DNA from: Glandiceps talaboti
Lineage: Eukaryota; Hemichordata; Enteropneusta; Spengelidae
Direction of reading: 5' to 3'
Assembly (NCBI RefSeq): GCF_964340395.1
Contig: NC_135565.1
Coordinates: forward strand, 19,132,709-19,196,708
Length of the DNA stretch: 64,000 bases
This document shows positions 1 to 12,120 of this stretch, in pieces. The position numbers and the translations under genes were made by a program. How positions within the stretch are numbered: position 1 is the stretch's first letter; every line of letters begins with the position of its first letter. The notes under the pieces are model-generated. The model had not been told where the DNA came from, made no database searches, and saw only the letters and a program-made list of their open reading frames with translations.

Positions 1-569
1 AGCCAATTTATACATTCTCTGATTCCAACCATAGAACTAGGGCAAACATCTGTTCACCTTTGACCTCAGAAGGGTTCACTTATACGCGAGAAAGTCAAGG
101 TTAGCATATTCATATGCAAATTATATTCCAATGACAACAAACATCAAATGCATGCAAAACGTCAGAAATACGAAACGGTCACATATTTGAAAGGGACAAT
201 GTGGATGACAAAAAGGTATTTGTTTTGGATTTTTAATTGATAAAATAATCAACTCCACTGTGATCTACTTGAAACAAATAATATCAAACAGCATATCAAC
301 AAGTTAGCGTTTGTAAGTCAATAAATTGTAACGATTAAAAAAGCATAAAACGTAAAAAAAAAAGTTTCAAATTGTACGTACTATAACAAACATTTCACTC
401 ATTTTGTTGCTTTTTTGTAATTCAATTATTCATAAACACGGCGTAGATCATTGTTATTTCACATTCTGTTTTCAAGTAGGGAACCATAGTAAAGTTGTTT
501 TATGAATACAAATCTAAGATAAATAACCATTTGCCATCCATATGGCCACTTTAATCGGCATGTGTAGCA

Positions 570-662
570 GATCTAGACACACACATACACACAGACACAC
601 ACAGACACACACACACACATACACACACATACACACACACATACACACACATACATACACAC
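570..662. repeat. (CA)n-rich compound microsatellite
   Basis: An imperfect CA repeat interrupted by AT and AG units. It has no coding content. Confidence 0.85.
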
Positions 663-1084
663 TGACATTTGAACTTCAAAAGTATAAAATTATGAATATA
701 TTATTTTAAAATAAAAGATACGGGTACATAATAAATAGATTTAACATACATATGTGCGAGTGTTTGAATTGTAATAAGGGCATTTGATCACAGATTGCCC
801 TAATAGAATTGTTAAATATATATTATGCTATCGAATAAAATGAAATTTCCTGATAGAATATTGGTAACAGATGTCCGGTGTTGATAATATAATGCATTTG
901 CTTTTTTCATGCTGTATTGTATTTTGGTCCATACAATGTACTTACTATGTGCACTACTATATAGGTGTTATATCCAGACACGTTTCCTCTGTAGTTTTGC
1001 CAACAGCAATCATTAATTGAACCACACTCAGGATACATGTGGGGCGACGGACTAGCTTTACTTGTCATTTCCTTAGGATAGATA

Positions 1085-1177
1085 GCCCAGAGACTTGTCT
1101 TGATGTTACTGTCTCAAGAATCTGTCCACGGCGATCGTCTTGAGATAGCAAACACCAAGACAAGTCTGCCAGTGGGC
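1085..1177. repeat. Foldback repeat, family A
   Basis: Arms near 1088-1107 and 1151-1168 are inverted copies built on AGACTTGTCTTG and CAAGACAAGTCT. A second complementary pair lies inside (TCTCAAG and CTTGAGA). A diverged relative lies at 46161-46233, at the far end of the duplicated unit. It could form a hairpin of roughly 90 nt. It is probably a non-autonomous DNA element. Confidence 0.55.
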
Positions 1178-1554
1178 CAAGGGATCGACGAACCTTTTCT
1201 CACAACCAACATAAAAAACTATACAGTTAAACCTTGTATTACATAAATTAATTAAATTAATCTTTGCAATTCATTTGCTCAGATTATTCAATTTTGTTTA
1301 CTCCCGTTTGAGGTTGTAGCAATGCAAGAATGATATATATTTGATAAGGTGGACCAGCTCTAATGTTTTGTCCCAAGGACACTATAGCTAGGGAAAGATA
1401 TCTTGGTATATAACATTTAACTATATATAATGGTACAAATAAAATAAGATTACATAAATTGACATACACTAGCTGTCAACTCAAGCTTAAGTAATCTTCG
1501 AGATCTGTCTATTCAAATAAGTAGCTCCCGAAGGATATCTTAAGAGATACCGGG

Positions 1555-1555
<1 letters not shown>

Positions 1556-1594
<39 letters not shown>
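1556..1594. repeat. (TGTC)n microsatellite
   Basis: About ten perfect tetranucleotide units. Confidence 0.9.
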
Positions 1595-1595
<1 letters not shown>

Positions 1596-3795
1596 CACCA
1601 ATATCTCAAAAAGTTCTAGCTGAGAGATTATTATGTGATCTAATACGGGGAAACTGATTAGGTTTAAGTAAACATATATCTATGAATATTAATGATGTAT
1701 TTGCATAAATATCTTCAGAATGAAAACTTCGAACTTCTCATTATTTATTTAATTTTGAATACTCCCGTTTGTAGTTGTAGTAATGTAAGAATGTTGTATG
1801 TGGGACCATGGACACTAGCACAACTTTGTTTCCAAAAAGAACAGAATTACAAAGAGAATTGGAATCAAACCCAGAGTATAACAGTAAACTTTAGTACTAA
1901 TTCTAACATCACATTAATCAACTTACACTCAATGTCAGCCCCAGCAATATTGTAATTCGTCTGGTCAAATAATTCATTTTCGTTTACTCCATTAGTTGTT
2001 ATTATAATCCCTATTAATGTCTGTATAGACAATTTGTCTTTTCTATCACAATAAAAATGTGATTAATTAGCTAAAAATATCGGGTCATTCATTACATACA
2101 TTCTTGGACTCGAATATTTCAATTATCGATAAATTGTTGGTGTTGTATAACGAGGTTATAATTATATAACGAGGCAGAATTTAATTAACTATACTACCTT
2201 CTGCACGTCATTGCAATTGATAGATCTCACAATTTCAAATATCTGACATCAATCAAAAACTATCGTTATTCACCATTTACATAATAGATGGAAGCGGCGA
2301 CAGCCTTGCAGGCACCAAAATTAAATGTCAACATCTCCCCAGTGTTATCCATATTTGTGTTAGAATGTGTCAATCTATTTGCTTGGTTAATGGCCGCCTA
2401 GTACTGTAAGAGCCATGTACGAGTCAGCATGCAATATAAGGGGACCCATTACTAAGCAATCAGACATGGCAATTTGATGGTAGGCAAGGATTCAATTCAT
2501 CTGGCTTTTCAAGTCTGTCAAAGGGTGGGAAAGTTTATCCGTGTTAATGGAAGTTAGCGTCAGCGACTTGATGTTCGGCGGAAGTATGTGACAGCGTAAT
2601 CGAAATTCAGTGAGGTTGTTGAAGTCTATATAACTTTTAATTTGAGAGTTCGTTTTTTATGACAGGTTTGTAAGATGCTTTGCAGTTGGTGTTGCTACTG
2701 AAAAAACGTGTTATCAACTAGTGGTCAAGCGATGTTAATATGTAAACAAACTTATCCTTGGCAATAAATCAGTTTTGGGTGAAAAATATTTCAGGTCCAT
2801 AGTTAAATCGAAATGTCAGTCATGTAAGTGCTGAAAATGGACTGAATACATAATAGGGAGATTTTAGCACACTCTTCTGTCATACAGTTATAGTGACAAT
2901 TTATGAACTAAACAGACGAAAACAACAGCTTTTGTTGACAGGACTATTTTTATGTCATTTTCGTTACAGCTCTACTTTTAATCCCATAGAAACGTTTACT
3001 GATGTTTAACCTACAAAAAAGTGTAACAGACAATAACATGTACAGATTGAATTGATTTGCTTGCTTTTGTGTTTTGATGTGAATATAACTCAATTGTCCC
3101 ACTACCTAAGTTATAACCTGTAGCATAGTTAGTTGGACTCCGACCTTATTAGAATTTGCATAAATTATCAATGACTTGCGTTAAAAAAATGATGCTTACA
3201 TTATATCGATAAAACACAATCGTTTGGTCGATACAAGGTGGTACAAAGAGTAAATTTAAATAACGTTATTTGATATTATTTGAATCTTTATATTTTATGA
3301 GTTGCCACATCTGGCAAAGGTATTATATACGTGTATGAAATAGATATGAGGCCAAAGACAGAATATGTACGATATTGTTTTACACGCTAGGAGGGGGATT
3401 GATGTCAAACGCTAAACGCCAAATATACATTAAACAAAAGACATGGTTTTACTGAATTGGGTCGTTTCTACAAAACAATGAATCCCTAAAAATTTAATTG
3501 AAGATTTCATCCAAATGATTCAGTCGTAGTTTCGACCTCAATCGGACATGGTAAAATATGGAAAGATGTCACAAAATATGACGAATTGAAATCTACAGTA
3601 ACAACTGAGATCCTAAAAATAAACTAATATATTCAAGCAATATGTATCACAGCATGACATGTTACATGTACGCCATATGTATATATTGAAGACATGTCAG
3701 TTTATTCTACGATATATGTCGAACTCCAGACACGAGAGATCAATATCATCGTTGTCGTCAGCCTATCTTTGCCTCCGACGTCCATTTGTCCGTAT

Positions 3796-3846
3796 ATACA
3801 TATACATACATACGTACGTACGTACTTACATACGTACATACATACA

Positions 3847-3880
<34 letters not shown>

Positions 3881-3915
3881 GACATACATACATACATACA
3901 CACACATACATTTTT

Positions 3916-3993
<78 letters not shown>

Positions 3994-4190
3994 TACATAC
4001 ATACATACATACATACATACATACATACATACATACAGACAGACAGACAGACAGACATACATACATACATACATACATACATACATACATACATACATAC
4101 ATACATACATACATACATGTATATACATACATATATACATACATACATAGACATACATACATACATACATACATACATACATACATACAT

Positions 4191-4221
<31 letters not shown>

Positions 4222-4226
4222 TACAT

Positions 4227-4280
<54 letters not shown>
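3796..4280. repeat. (ACAT)n/(ACAG)n compound microsatellite
   Basis: Nearly 490 bp of alternating ACAT and ACAG tetranucleotide blocks. The period of four is open in several frames on both strands, so it gives long meaningless reading frames of repeated YIHT or CMYV residues. These are not genes. Confidence 0.95.
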
Positions 4281-4281
<1 letters not shown>

Positions 4282-5911
4282 CTTAATGCATGCAATAAAA
4301 ATGTCAATCTAACTATGGGATTTATATACGTCTATAGACATGAGTACGGCACCATATTCAACTGTTTTACGACACTTTTCACAACATTTAATGCTGTTAT
4401 AACTATGTGTTTATTAAGGTACGGTTTGTCATCAAGTAATACAGATTATCGTAGACATGTAGTCTGCGTAGGATACTTCGCCTTGTCTATCCATTTAATA
4501 ATACTACATTCTTATCAGCGTATTACAGAACAGCCTCAATGCACTTGAACGTTTACATCAAGGGTTAGAAGTTGAAATGGACACAACTTTAAATGAAATA
4601 GCCTCGTAACCTTTACTCCGCCCGACTAATGTTAGTGCTGTCAATGTTTTTCCTTAATATCACCACCACAGTATAGTACTAGTAATTCACAATCAGTCAC
4701 AGATTAGAAACTCCTATGACCGTACGTGTCATCTTGAAGTATGGTATTTCAAAGAAGAAAACTAAATTGTAAATGAACTTGTTAAACATGCAAAATATCT
4801 TACATGAAAGATATGAAATATAAATGTATATACTTTTATGCTCCTACGAAATGTCTTCAAATGACACCGTGCTCGCACTAGAAAAACGATTTTGATGTAG
4901 ACCTTTTCATCAAGAGGGTATCTCCTTTCCGATTGATAGCATGGCATAGTTACTTTCTAAACTGACGTAGCAAATACAGGTCTTTAATTGCTAGAGATGT
5001 AAACAACGTGGACATTGTTACTTGTTCTTATGTGGTCACGACTTTGCTTGAAACGTCTTCAAGATATACACACAGAAATTAATACAAATATTGTGTATAC
5101 TCACCAGAGAAATTTCTCGATGCCTCTCCTAGGCGTTCACGTTATCACAATGCATTGTCGATGTGGAGTCAACATCTCACCCGGGGGAGTCCCTAAAGAA
5201 CAGTTGGACGCCTCCGCAGCAGGTATCACATCACAACCATGAAACCCGAGGGGCGTAGGCGTTGAGTACATGTGGGTCATTCTGCTTCTCGAGAAGGGTT
5301 GTTTATCTGAATTTTCTAAAATGCAAACACCATGGGAAATGAGACATTGTAATATTCACATTAGACCTGGCGTTATGGAAGTGTATTGGGTCATGGCAAT
5401 GATTATATTATAAGCACGGAAGTATGTGACCACACTGTCTACCAGACCAGTCCACCTTTATTTGAATGTCAATACCCTAGAAATATATCCTAGCCTTGAT
5501 TAGTCACGATTTGAGGGAAGTCGTCTCTATATATTTGTCAGACCCCTTGAATTGTTAATGTGAAAATATTTTATTCATTTCATCTATTTATATATAACCC
5601 ATCTCTACAAGGTTAACTTCTCTCTTAATTTTCACAAGTAAAATGTTAAACGCAACAATTATTTCAATTATTTTAAATGTTAAACACAGCGATTGGTCTC
5701 TCATTAAGCCGCGACATTTTTTACAACTCTCTCAATCAATTTTCTTGTGAGCCTATGATCAAAGAGTTCACGAGGGTTAATTGTATGTATTTAAAAACGA
5801 ACTTATTGAGGATACAGTTCATGTACATACCGTGTTTCTAACAGGTTATTGAGTACTACCACTGAACAGACATATTTTAATAGGTATCCCGGTAATCGAT
5901 GTATGTCACTG

Positions 5912-6020
<109 letters not shown>

Positions 6021-6153
6021 CCTCCACAATTCACTTGTGGTTTATTTCGGCTATATACTATCTCAACTGTTTACACAAGTTTACTTTCATAATTTGTCGG
6101 TCAGAAAACAGGCACAAATGTTACTATGTTTTAAATCTACCCACTGTGTCGGA

Positions 6154-6177
6154 TGACGTCAGTGGCGTCATCACGTG
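6154..6177. promoter_or_regulatory. Orphan TGACGTCA plus CACGTG pair
   Basis: A perfect CRE-type palindrome (6154-6161) is followed by a perfect E-box palindrome (6172-6177), 10 bases apart. The same two elements precede the ETS gene and both NRF genes, where they are 54-59 bp apart and in the opposite order. Read on the minus strand the order here matches those promoters, but no gene was recognised on either side. It could be an enhancer, the promoter of an unrecognised transcript, or chance. Confidence 0.35.
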
Positions 6178-7667
6178 ATCAGAATTAATGAATCTGTGTT
6201 GGTAAACAGGATCTGCAACCAATTACAGAGATAGATTTCACGATGCACGTGGACATGTTTAATGAACTTTAACCTTTGCTATGTTTAATTATAATCACAT
6301 TTTATGTTTGAATACAAAACTGTTAGCAAAAAGTCTTAGCGTGTGTAGAGACAGGGTGAAGCTAAAATTACCAACAAGTGAAAGTCTAGGCTATGAATAA
6401 ATTAATCACGTCGTTATATTTGTTGAAGGCGAATGTTGACGAAAGACTGAAGAGGAATCGTAAACCATAGCAAGTTTAACGAGAGGCCTAGTTCACATCA
6501 AAATCAAAATTTAGATGACAAATATAGTTGTTTTGTATAGCTATACATACTAGTCTATTAGCTATAAAAATAAATTGATCCTGAACAAAAGGATAATCCT
6601 AACTAATTCTCATAACTCTGGGGATAAGATAACACTAATGCGACAATTTGCAATTGGCACGTTCCTTCTTTGTAACCTAATCAGAATAATCAATAAAAAA
6701 AATTCAGATCACGTCAATATGAAAATAACTTCAAACAGCTGCAGGTTGTTTTAGATGGGCACTGAACACCTGGTATAGGAAACACGTGTTGGAGCTTCAG
6801 ACTTATGAATATACATGTATTATGTTCAATAAATCAAGTATAACTAATTTAAAAAATAACGTTTAATGGGGCACTGCCGGAACGTTATGTCGTTATATTA
6901 GGGATTATTATTCTTCCTATTGAGACATTTTTAATACTATAAAGCTGCTAATTTACGTTTTTGATATTCCTTAAAATTCACAACAGTTTCCGATCGTTTA
7001 ACTGCTACTATGAAAATCTCGGGTCAAGATTTGAATGTTTCCTTTTCTGTTTTACTTTACTTCATATATGGAGAATTTATTGTGTTATTCTACTATAGTA
7101 ATTGGAAGATCTGAAGTTACTGTATCACATTAGGGCAAACTGATTCGTCTACTTAATTTCTGGAGGCATTGTCGTGGATCAGGATTCAAGTGAAACTTAA
7201 CACGTAAGCCTGTCAATAATACAGAGTGGTTTTGTCCTCATTTTGAAATGGGCTTTTAAGTTAAGCTATTGGATTTTATTATGGAATTCTGACACGTTAC
7301 TTAGCTATAAAGCTAGGTGGTTCGGATAACCTAAACAATTATTCAAAACGAGTAAACATTTTGAAATTCAATGTGAGTTTTGTACATTTATCTTTGACAG
7401 TCTAAAGGAGTTATTGATACAGTCTTGCACTGCGATAATGTCAGACGAATTCCTTTTATAATATATTAAAGAGTTCACAATTAAGACGGGATGCTATGCA
7501 TCAACCACATAGTTAAACTATCTCAGACTGCTCGGTCACTCTAGTCTGTTACCATTGCAATGTTCTGTCGCCGTCAACATCGTTAGGGAAAAACCCCGAA
7601 TTAATGAGAAAGAAGTAACAACATACCGTTGACATATATTTAGGTGTATTCGATATATATCTGTATT

Positions 7668-7668
<1 letters not shown>

Positions 7669-7715
<47 letters not shown>

Positions 7716-7730
7716 ATTATTATTATTATT
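7669..7730. repeat. (AT)n-(ATT)n microsatellite
   Basis: An AT dinucleotide run passes directly into an ATT trinucleotide run. Confidence 0.9.
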
Positions 7731-7942
7731 CTATATTCTTTATCTACTAACATTCAAAGAATGCGTTCAAGCTTACAGAAAGACATTTGTGTATAGTCTG
7801 GGAAAATTGATATTTGAAGATGGAATTCTTGAAAAAAAACACCACAATTTACTAAAATTTTAAGTTCTGAGTATAGTGTAGTATTTTACCATACTGTGTA
7901 TTCAGCTTCTTCATATTTCCTATACTTTAAACAGTTTAGTGA

Positions 7943-8045
7943 TACAGCACCTTTCAAGTTACCGGTCACCAACTCTGTTTGGTACAACCACGCGGAAACC
8001 AATACGAAACTGCATATTCTATAATATAGGGATATATTTCTTATT

Positions 8046-8116
<71 letters not shown>

Positions 8117-8431
8117 TTTTTTTATTTATTTATTTTTTTATTTATTTATTTATTCATTATCATTTTTTTTCTTTCGCTATTTTGTCTGTTATGAAATTGA
8201 ACTATTTAAATGTACTGCAATTAGACACAGACATACAGGCGTCAATGTTTTGATGTCTGTTTTTGATGTCTGCATGGTGTCATTTTGTTTAGTTCAATTC
8301 AGAGAAAATGTGGCAAGACACTGTATTTACACAATCTTGTTATCCTAAAGTGTAGCATATGCAGTTTTTAATTGTTTCGGCATGGTGGGTATCAAACAGA
8401 GCCGATGAACGGTAATTTGAAATAGGCTGTA
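7943..8431. mobile_element. Long-inverted-repeat MITE, family B, with (TTTA)n inside
   Basis: The left arm (about 7943-8020) and right arm (about 8360-8431) are diverged inverted copies. They include GGTACAACCAC and GGGTATCAAAC near the inner part and ACGGTAATTTGAAA at the outer right end. The arms match those of 18919-19314 and 22100-22487. The centre is filled by a (TTTA)n run at 8041-8155. There is no coding sequence, so any transposition would depend on an enzyme supplied elsewhere. Confidence 0.55.
8041..8155. repeat. (TTTA)n microsatellite
   Basis: About 28 units with a few T insertions. It is open in frame and reads as LFIY repeats, which have no meaning as protein. Confidence 0.95.
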
Positions 8432-8898
8432 CTGGATTTAAAGTGGTGTTTGTGATTACATTCACCCTTAGCTCACTATAAATGTAGAACCTATCTAGGT
8501 TAAATTGGTAGGATGTTTCAAATCTAAAGGGAGCATTGCTAACTTCTAGTAGTCCTGGGGCGTTCTCTGATTCAATTTCATGGATGACTCAAAATAGTAC
8601 TTTACTCACAGTCAGGAATTTCTTATCTATTCGCCAATCGATGGTTTCAACATATGTAGAATTGAAAGTAAGGGCAAGATGATTTAACCTCCGCAGATGG
8701 CTGGATAGTTGGCATGGCAAGCATGTTCTCCACACAACCTGGCAACCAGTACGACTTAATATTCAACAGATCATGATATCGATGTAAGTCCTGACTTCGA
8801 ATGACTGTGTTAATAGGTTGTGTGGAGAGAGGTTTTGCTACGCCTTCTCGCAAACCAGATAGAGCTGTTATTTCTTCCGCGACACTGATAAATAATGA

Positions 8899-9047
8899 AA
8901 TAACGTGCGTCTTGGACGGTGCCGTAAAAGAGGTTGTGGTTTACGACAAATAACGTGCGTCTTGGATGGTGCCGTAAAAGAGATTGTGGTTTACGACGAA
9001 TAACATGCGTCTTGGATGGTGCCGTAAAAGAGGTTGTGATTTACGAC
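8899..9047. repeat. 50-bp unit, three tandem copies
   Basis: Copies start near 8901, 8951 and 9001. Each carries GCGTCTTGGA, GGTGCCGTAAAAGAG and TTTACGAC. Copies differ by only a few bases, so the expansion is fairly recent. Function unknown. Confidence 0.85.
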
Positions 9048-9257
9048 GATGTTGTTACGTGGGCCATCCAGAACCTAATATAGCTCATTTAAACCCAAAA
9101 GTATGCGTACTGTAGAAACTATTTGCCCGTTTTGCTAAGTTGTAGCAGACAATTAATCCTGTTGGTTATCATTTGGAAAGTAAACAATTAGCCCCATAAA
9201 ACTTACTAATATCAAATTACACCAGACGCTAGACAGGTTGAACAAAAAAGAAAGATT

Positions 9258-9510
9258 GGTCGTTTTACGTCACGAGAATGTGCGCCTACGTCATTGTTTC
9301 TGCGGTGCCAACATTGCGTTCAGTGTCGCAATTACGCAAACCATTTTTCATGAATTAAGCTTGCGTAGGTTTAACTATATAGATATTATTCCGAATTTAT
9401 TCAATCACTAGAAAAATACTCATGAGCTAATGGGTTTTTTAAGTTCTTGTCTTCGACTCGAAGTGACAATGCCCCTTAAGTAACTGTACTTTCCTAGGCT
9501 GTATGACGAA
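9258..9510. repeat. Dispersed repeat, family C, diverged copy
   Basis: Blocks starting at TACGTCACGA and ending near ACTCGAAGTGACAATGCCCC line up, in the same order and spacing, with 15785-16020. Shorter related sequence occurs near 30570 and 50425. The type is unknown. No coding sequence is visible. Confidence 0.45.
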
Positions 9511-10157
9511 TGATAAAGGGGAGGTATTAATATAATTACACATAGATATTTTGGTGGGAAACATCGTCATGGCGTACTGAAATATAAATATTCGGCATTT
9601 ATTAATATTCATATATTTGAGGAATGTTTCTAGTTCATTCATGGTTGATATTTGTTGGATAAAAATAATGAAATCTCTATTAGATTTCAAGAGTAGGAAT
9701 GATTTGCCTCCTCGGAATGTCAAATCCAAGGTTAATGAATAGATTTTCCCTTTTCCAATCTCAATATCATGCCTGCTAAGTTATTTTATGATTTTATAGT
9801 GAACGTAATTTTTTTTCTGGAACACTCATATTCAATTAATGTATTTGACATATCACAGTGTAGCTGGTCTTTTTGTGTGTGCAAAAGTTCATTAAAATCT
9901 ACTATTGAGTGAAATATTTATTCGGCATTAGCAGAATTGTTGTTTGTTATCTTCACTGATTAAATTCGTCAGTATATTATCATTACAAAGTCAAGTTCAA
10001 TTTTCAAGTTCACTGTCTAGTTGATTTGTAATTAGTGTGACATTTCAATTATGGTATCATTTGATGAGGTCGGAATCCCACAGTAACATCTCTTCATCAT
10101 TAATTTATTCTAAATAACAAATGAGAATTCAATCTGTCGTTTCTTGTTGAGGAAGAT

Positions 10158-10406
10158 AATAGGGAACTTGCAATGTTGAATGTTGCATCATGGGAAATGT
10201 GATAATAAATACTGATGAATTGGTATTGTAAACAATATTGTTTTATTATTTACAACCACAAATGATCAATTCATAGTTACCGTGACCATTGTGGGAGGCT
10301 TTTTATCGGCAGCTCTAGATTAGGTACTTGTATTACGATAACCACAGATAATCCCATAGTCCTTTGCATCTGAGCATGCTCAGTCTGGATTGCAAGTTCC
10401 CTATTG
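10158..10406. mobile_element. MITE, family D, copy 1
   Basis: An element of about 249 bp with near-perfect 16-17 bp terminal inverted repeats, AATAGGGAACTTGCAA and TTGCAAGTTCCCTATT. Shared internal blocks include GCATCATGGGAAATGTGATA and GAGCATGCTCAGTCTGGATT. Other copies lie at 23310-23470 (partial), 23474-23711, 40023-40275 and 60427-60680. There is no coding capacity. Confidence 0.85.
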
Positions 10407-10644
10407 TTTCGTAATTACTTCGTTAAAGAAATAAACAGATGAAGTACGCCCCCATGGTAAAATTGAGTTAGGCTCTGTATTCGTTCTTTATTTTATTTCG
10501 CATCTTAACTGAGAGGGCAGTAAACCAAATCTCAAAGTCACAACCCTACAGAGTCTGAAAGTGTATTCGGCAGATGGTCGCGCATAGATATGAATTACCA
10601 GATCGTTTTTTTTTATAAAACAACTCTTTTCCTACCTATCCTGA

Positions 10645-10755
10645 GTGAGTGAGTGAGTGAGTGAGTGAGTGAGTGAGTGAGTGAGTGAGTGAGTGAGTGA
10701 GTGAGTGAGTGAGTGAGTGAGTGAGTGAGTGAGTGAGTGAGTTAGTGAGTGAGTG

Positions 10756-10802
<47 letters not shown>

Positions 10803-10833
10803 GAGTTAGTGAGTTAGTGAGTGAGTTAGTAGA
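10645..10833. repeat. (GTGA)n/(GTTA)n microsatellite
   Basis: About 190 bp of GTGA units that turn into GTTA units and back. Confidence 0.95.
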
Positions 10834-11287
10834 TACGTAGGGGTTTCAAGATTTATTTTGAGTAATACCACTATCAATTTATGAGCACTTGTCGAATATG
10901 TTGCTGACAATACATAGCTATTTGTGATTGTAGTATAGTTTCTAGTATCGCTGACCTTTCAAAGTACTATAATTTATAAAGAATGTAATAATATAATAGT
11001 AAATTGTTATTGAATGTCACAACAAAAATGACATAAAAATACAAGGACAGCTTCAAGATTTAGAACGTTCAATATGTACAGTTTATGATAATTCCGTTCA
11101 ACTTTGATCCAGCAACTTCCTGTTACAGATAAAGTTAAAAGCACTGAAATTCTCATAAGTACACTGTGTAATGCACGTAGTCTTGTTTGGTCCTCTGGAA
11201 TCAAACAACCCCCACCCCCACCCCTGCTCCCCATTTCAATATTGTTAAAAAAGGCAAAAGCTGGCAAGGTTAATTACATGAGAAATG

Positions 11288-11630
11288 AAGTTGTCTTGGC
11301 GATTCACTCATGTGGCAGGGTTTTCTTCACACACAGAGAGAGACGGCTTCATATGCAAAAGAAAAAACTATCCATGTGCTGCGAAGTTGATGTATTGCCA
11401 GGTTGATTATCGGTTGACGAGAAAACAATTGAAGCCATTAAATTCACCTAGTCCAAGTGCAACTTGTTCAACAGAAGCCTGTTTCTACTGCACTGTAATA
11501 AAGAAATGGCAATGCTTATCACTTTCAGGTAAATGATCCTGTTGTGTGTGTTCTGTCTCTGTCTGGATTTGAATTGTGTCTATCCTTGTCTGGAAAAATG
11601 AGGTGCATGAGTGAAACACCAAGGCAACTT
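11288..11630. repeat. Possible inverted-repeat-bounded element
   Basis: The segments 11288-11312 and 11606-11630 are inverted copies with a few mismatches (AAGTTGTCTTGGCGATTCAC against the reverse complement of the right end). The interior has no recognisable gene. It may be a small DNA element. Confidence 0.35.
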
Positions 11631-11703
11631 AATTTCTCCTCTAAAAATGCGAATCAGTCTGTGGTAGCTGAGTAGTTTTATAAAGAAGTGAATGCGTCTT
11701 GAT

Positions 11704-12120
11704 GACACCACCACCACCACCGTCACCACCACCACCGTCACCACCACCACCACCACCACCACCACCGCCGCCGCCGCCGCCACCACCACCACCACCACCA
11801 CCTCCACCACCACAGACAACCACCGCCACCACCATCACCACCACCACCACCGCCACCACCACCTCCACCACCACCACCACCACAGACAGCCACCTCCACC
11901 ACCACAATCACCATCACCACAATCACCATCACCACCACCACCACCACCACCACCACCAACACCACCACCAACAACAACAACAGTAACAACAACAATATGA
12001 ACAGCAACAACAACAACTACTACTACTACTATTACTACTAAAACAAAACAAAATCACCAGCATTAACACCACCACCACCACCCCACCATCATCATCACCA
12101 TCATTATCACCAACACCATC
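11704..12120. repeat. (CCA)n-rich trinucleotide tract
   Basis: Roughly 400 bp of CCA, CAC and CAT triplets with CAA and TAC blocks. All frames stay open, giving poly-Pro, poly-His, poly-Thr, or poly-Gly and poly-Val on the other strand. There is no flanking coding sequence or splice context, so I do not call a gene. Confidence 0.9.

Noticed and set aside
1692-1955. 87-residue open frame
   Set aside because: No domain, no splice signals with neighbours and AT-rich random-like composition.
3659-4548. Long open frames with YIHT and CMYV repeats on both strands
   Set aside because: They are translations of ACAT/ACAG microsatellite, open in several frames at once, without splice context or domain.
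8899-9047. CRISPR-like repeat array
   Set aside because: The units are directly adjacent with no spacers, in animal DNA, so it is a plain tandem repeat.
10645-10833. Telomere-like (GTTA)n array
   Set aside because: The unit is a tetranucleotide mixed with GTGA, not TTAGGG or another telomere repeat.
11641-12016. Poly-Pro, poly-His, poly-Thr and poly-Gly frames
   Set aside because: They arise from a CCA trinucleotide tract read in all frames. No flanking coding sequence supports a real protein.
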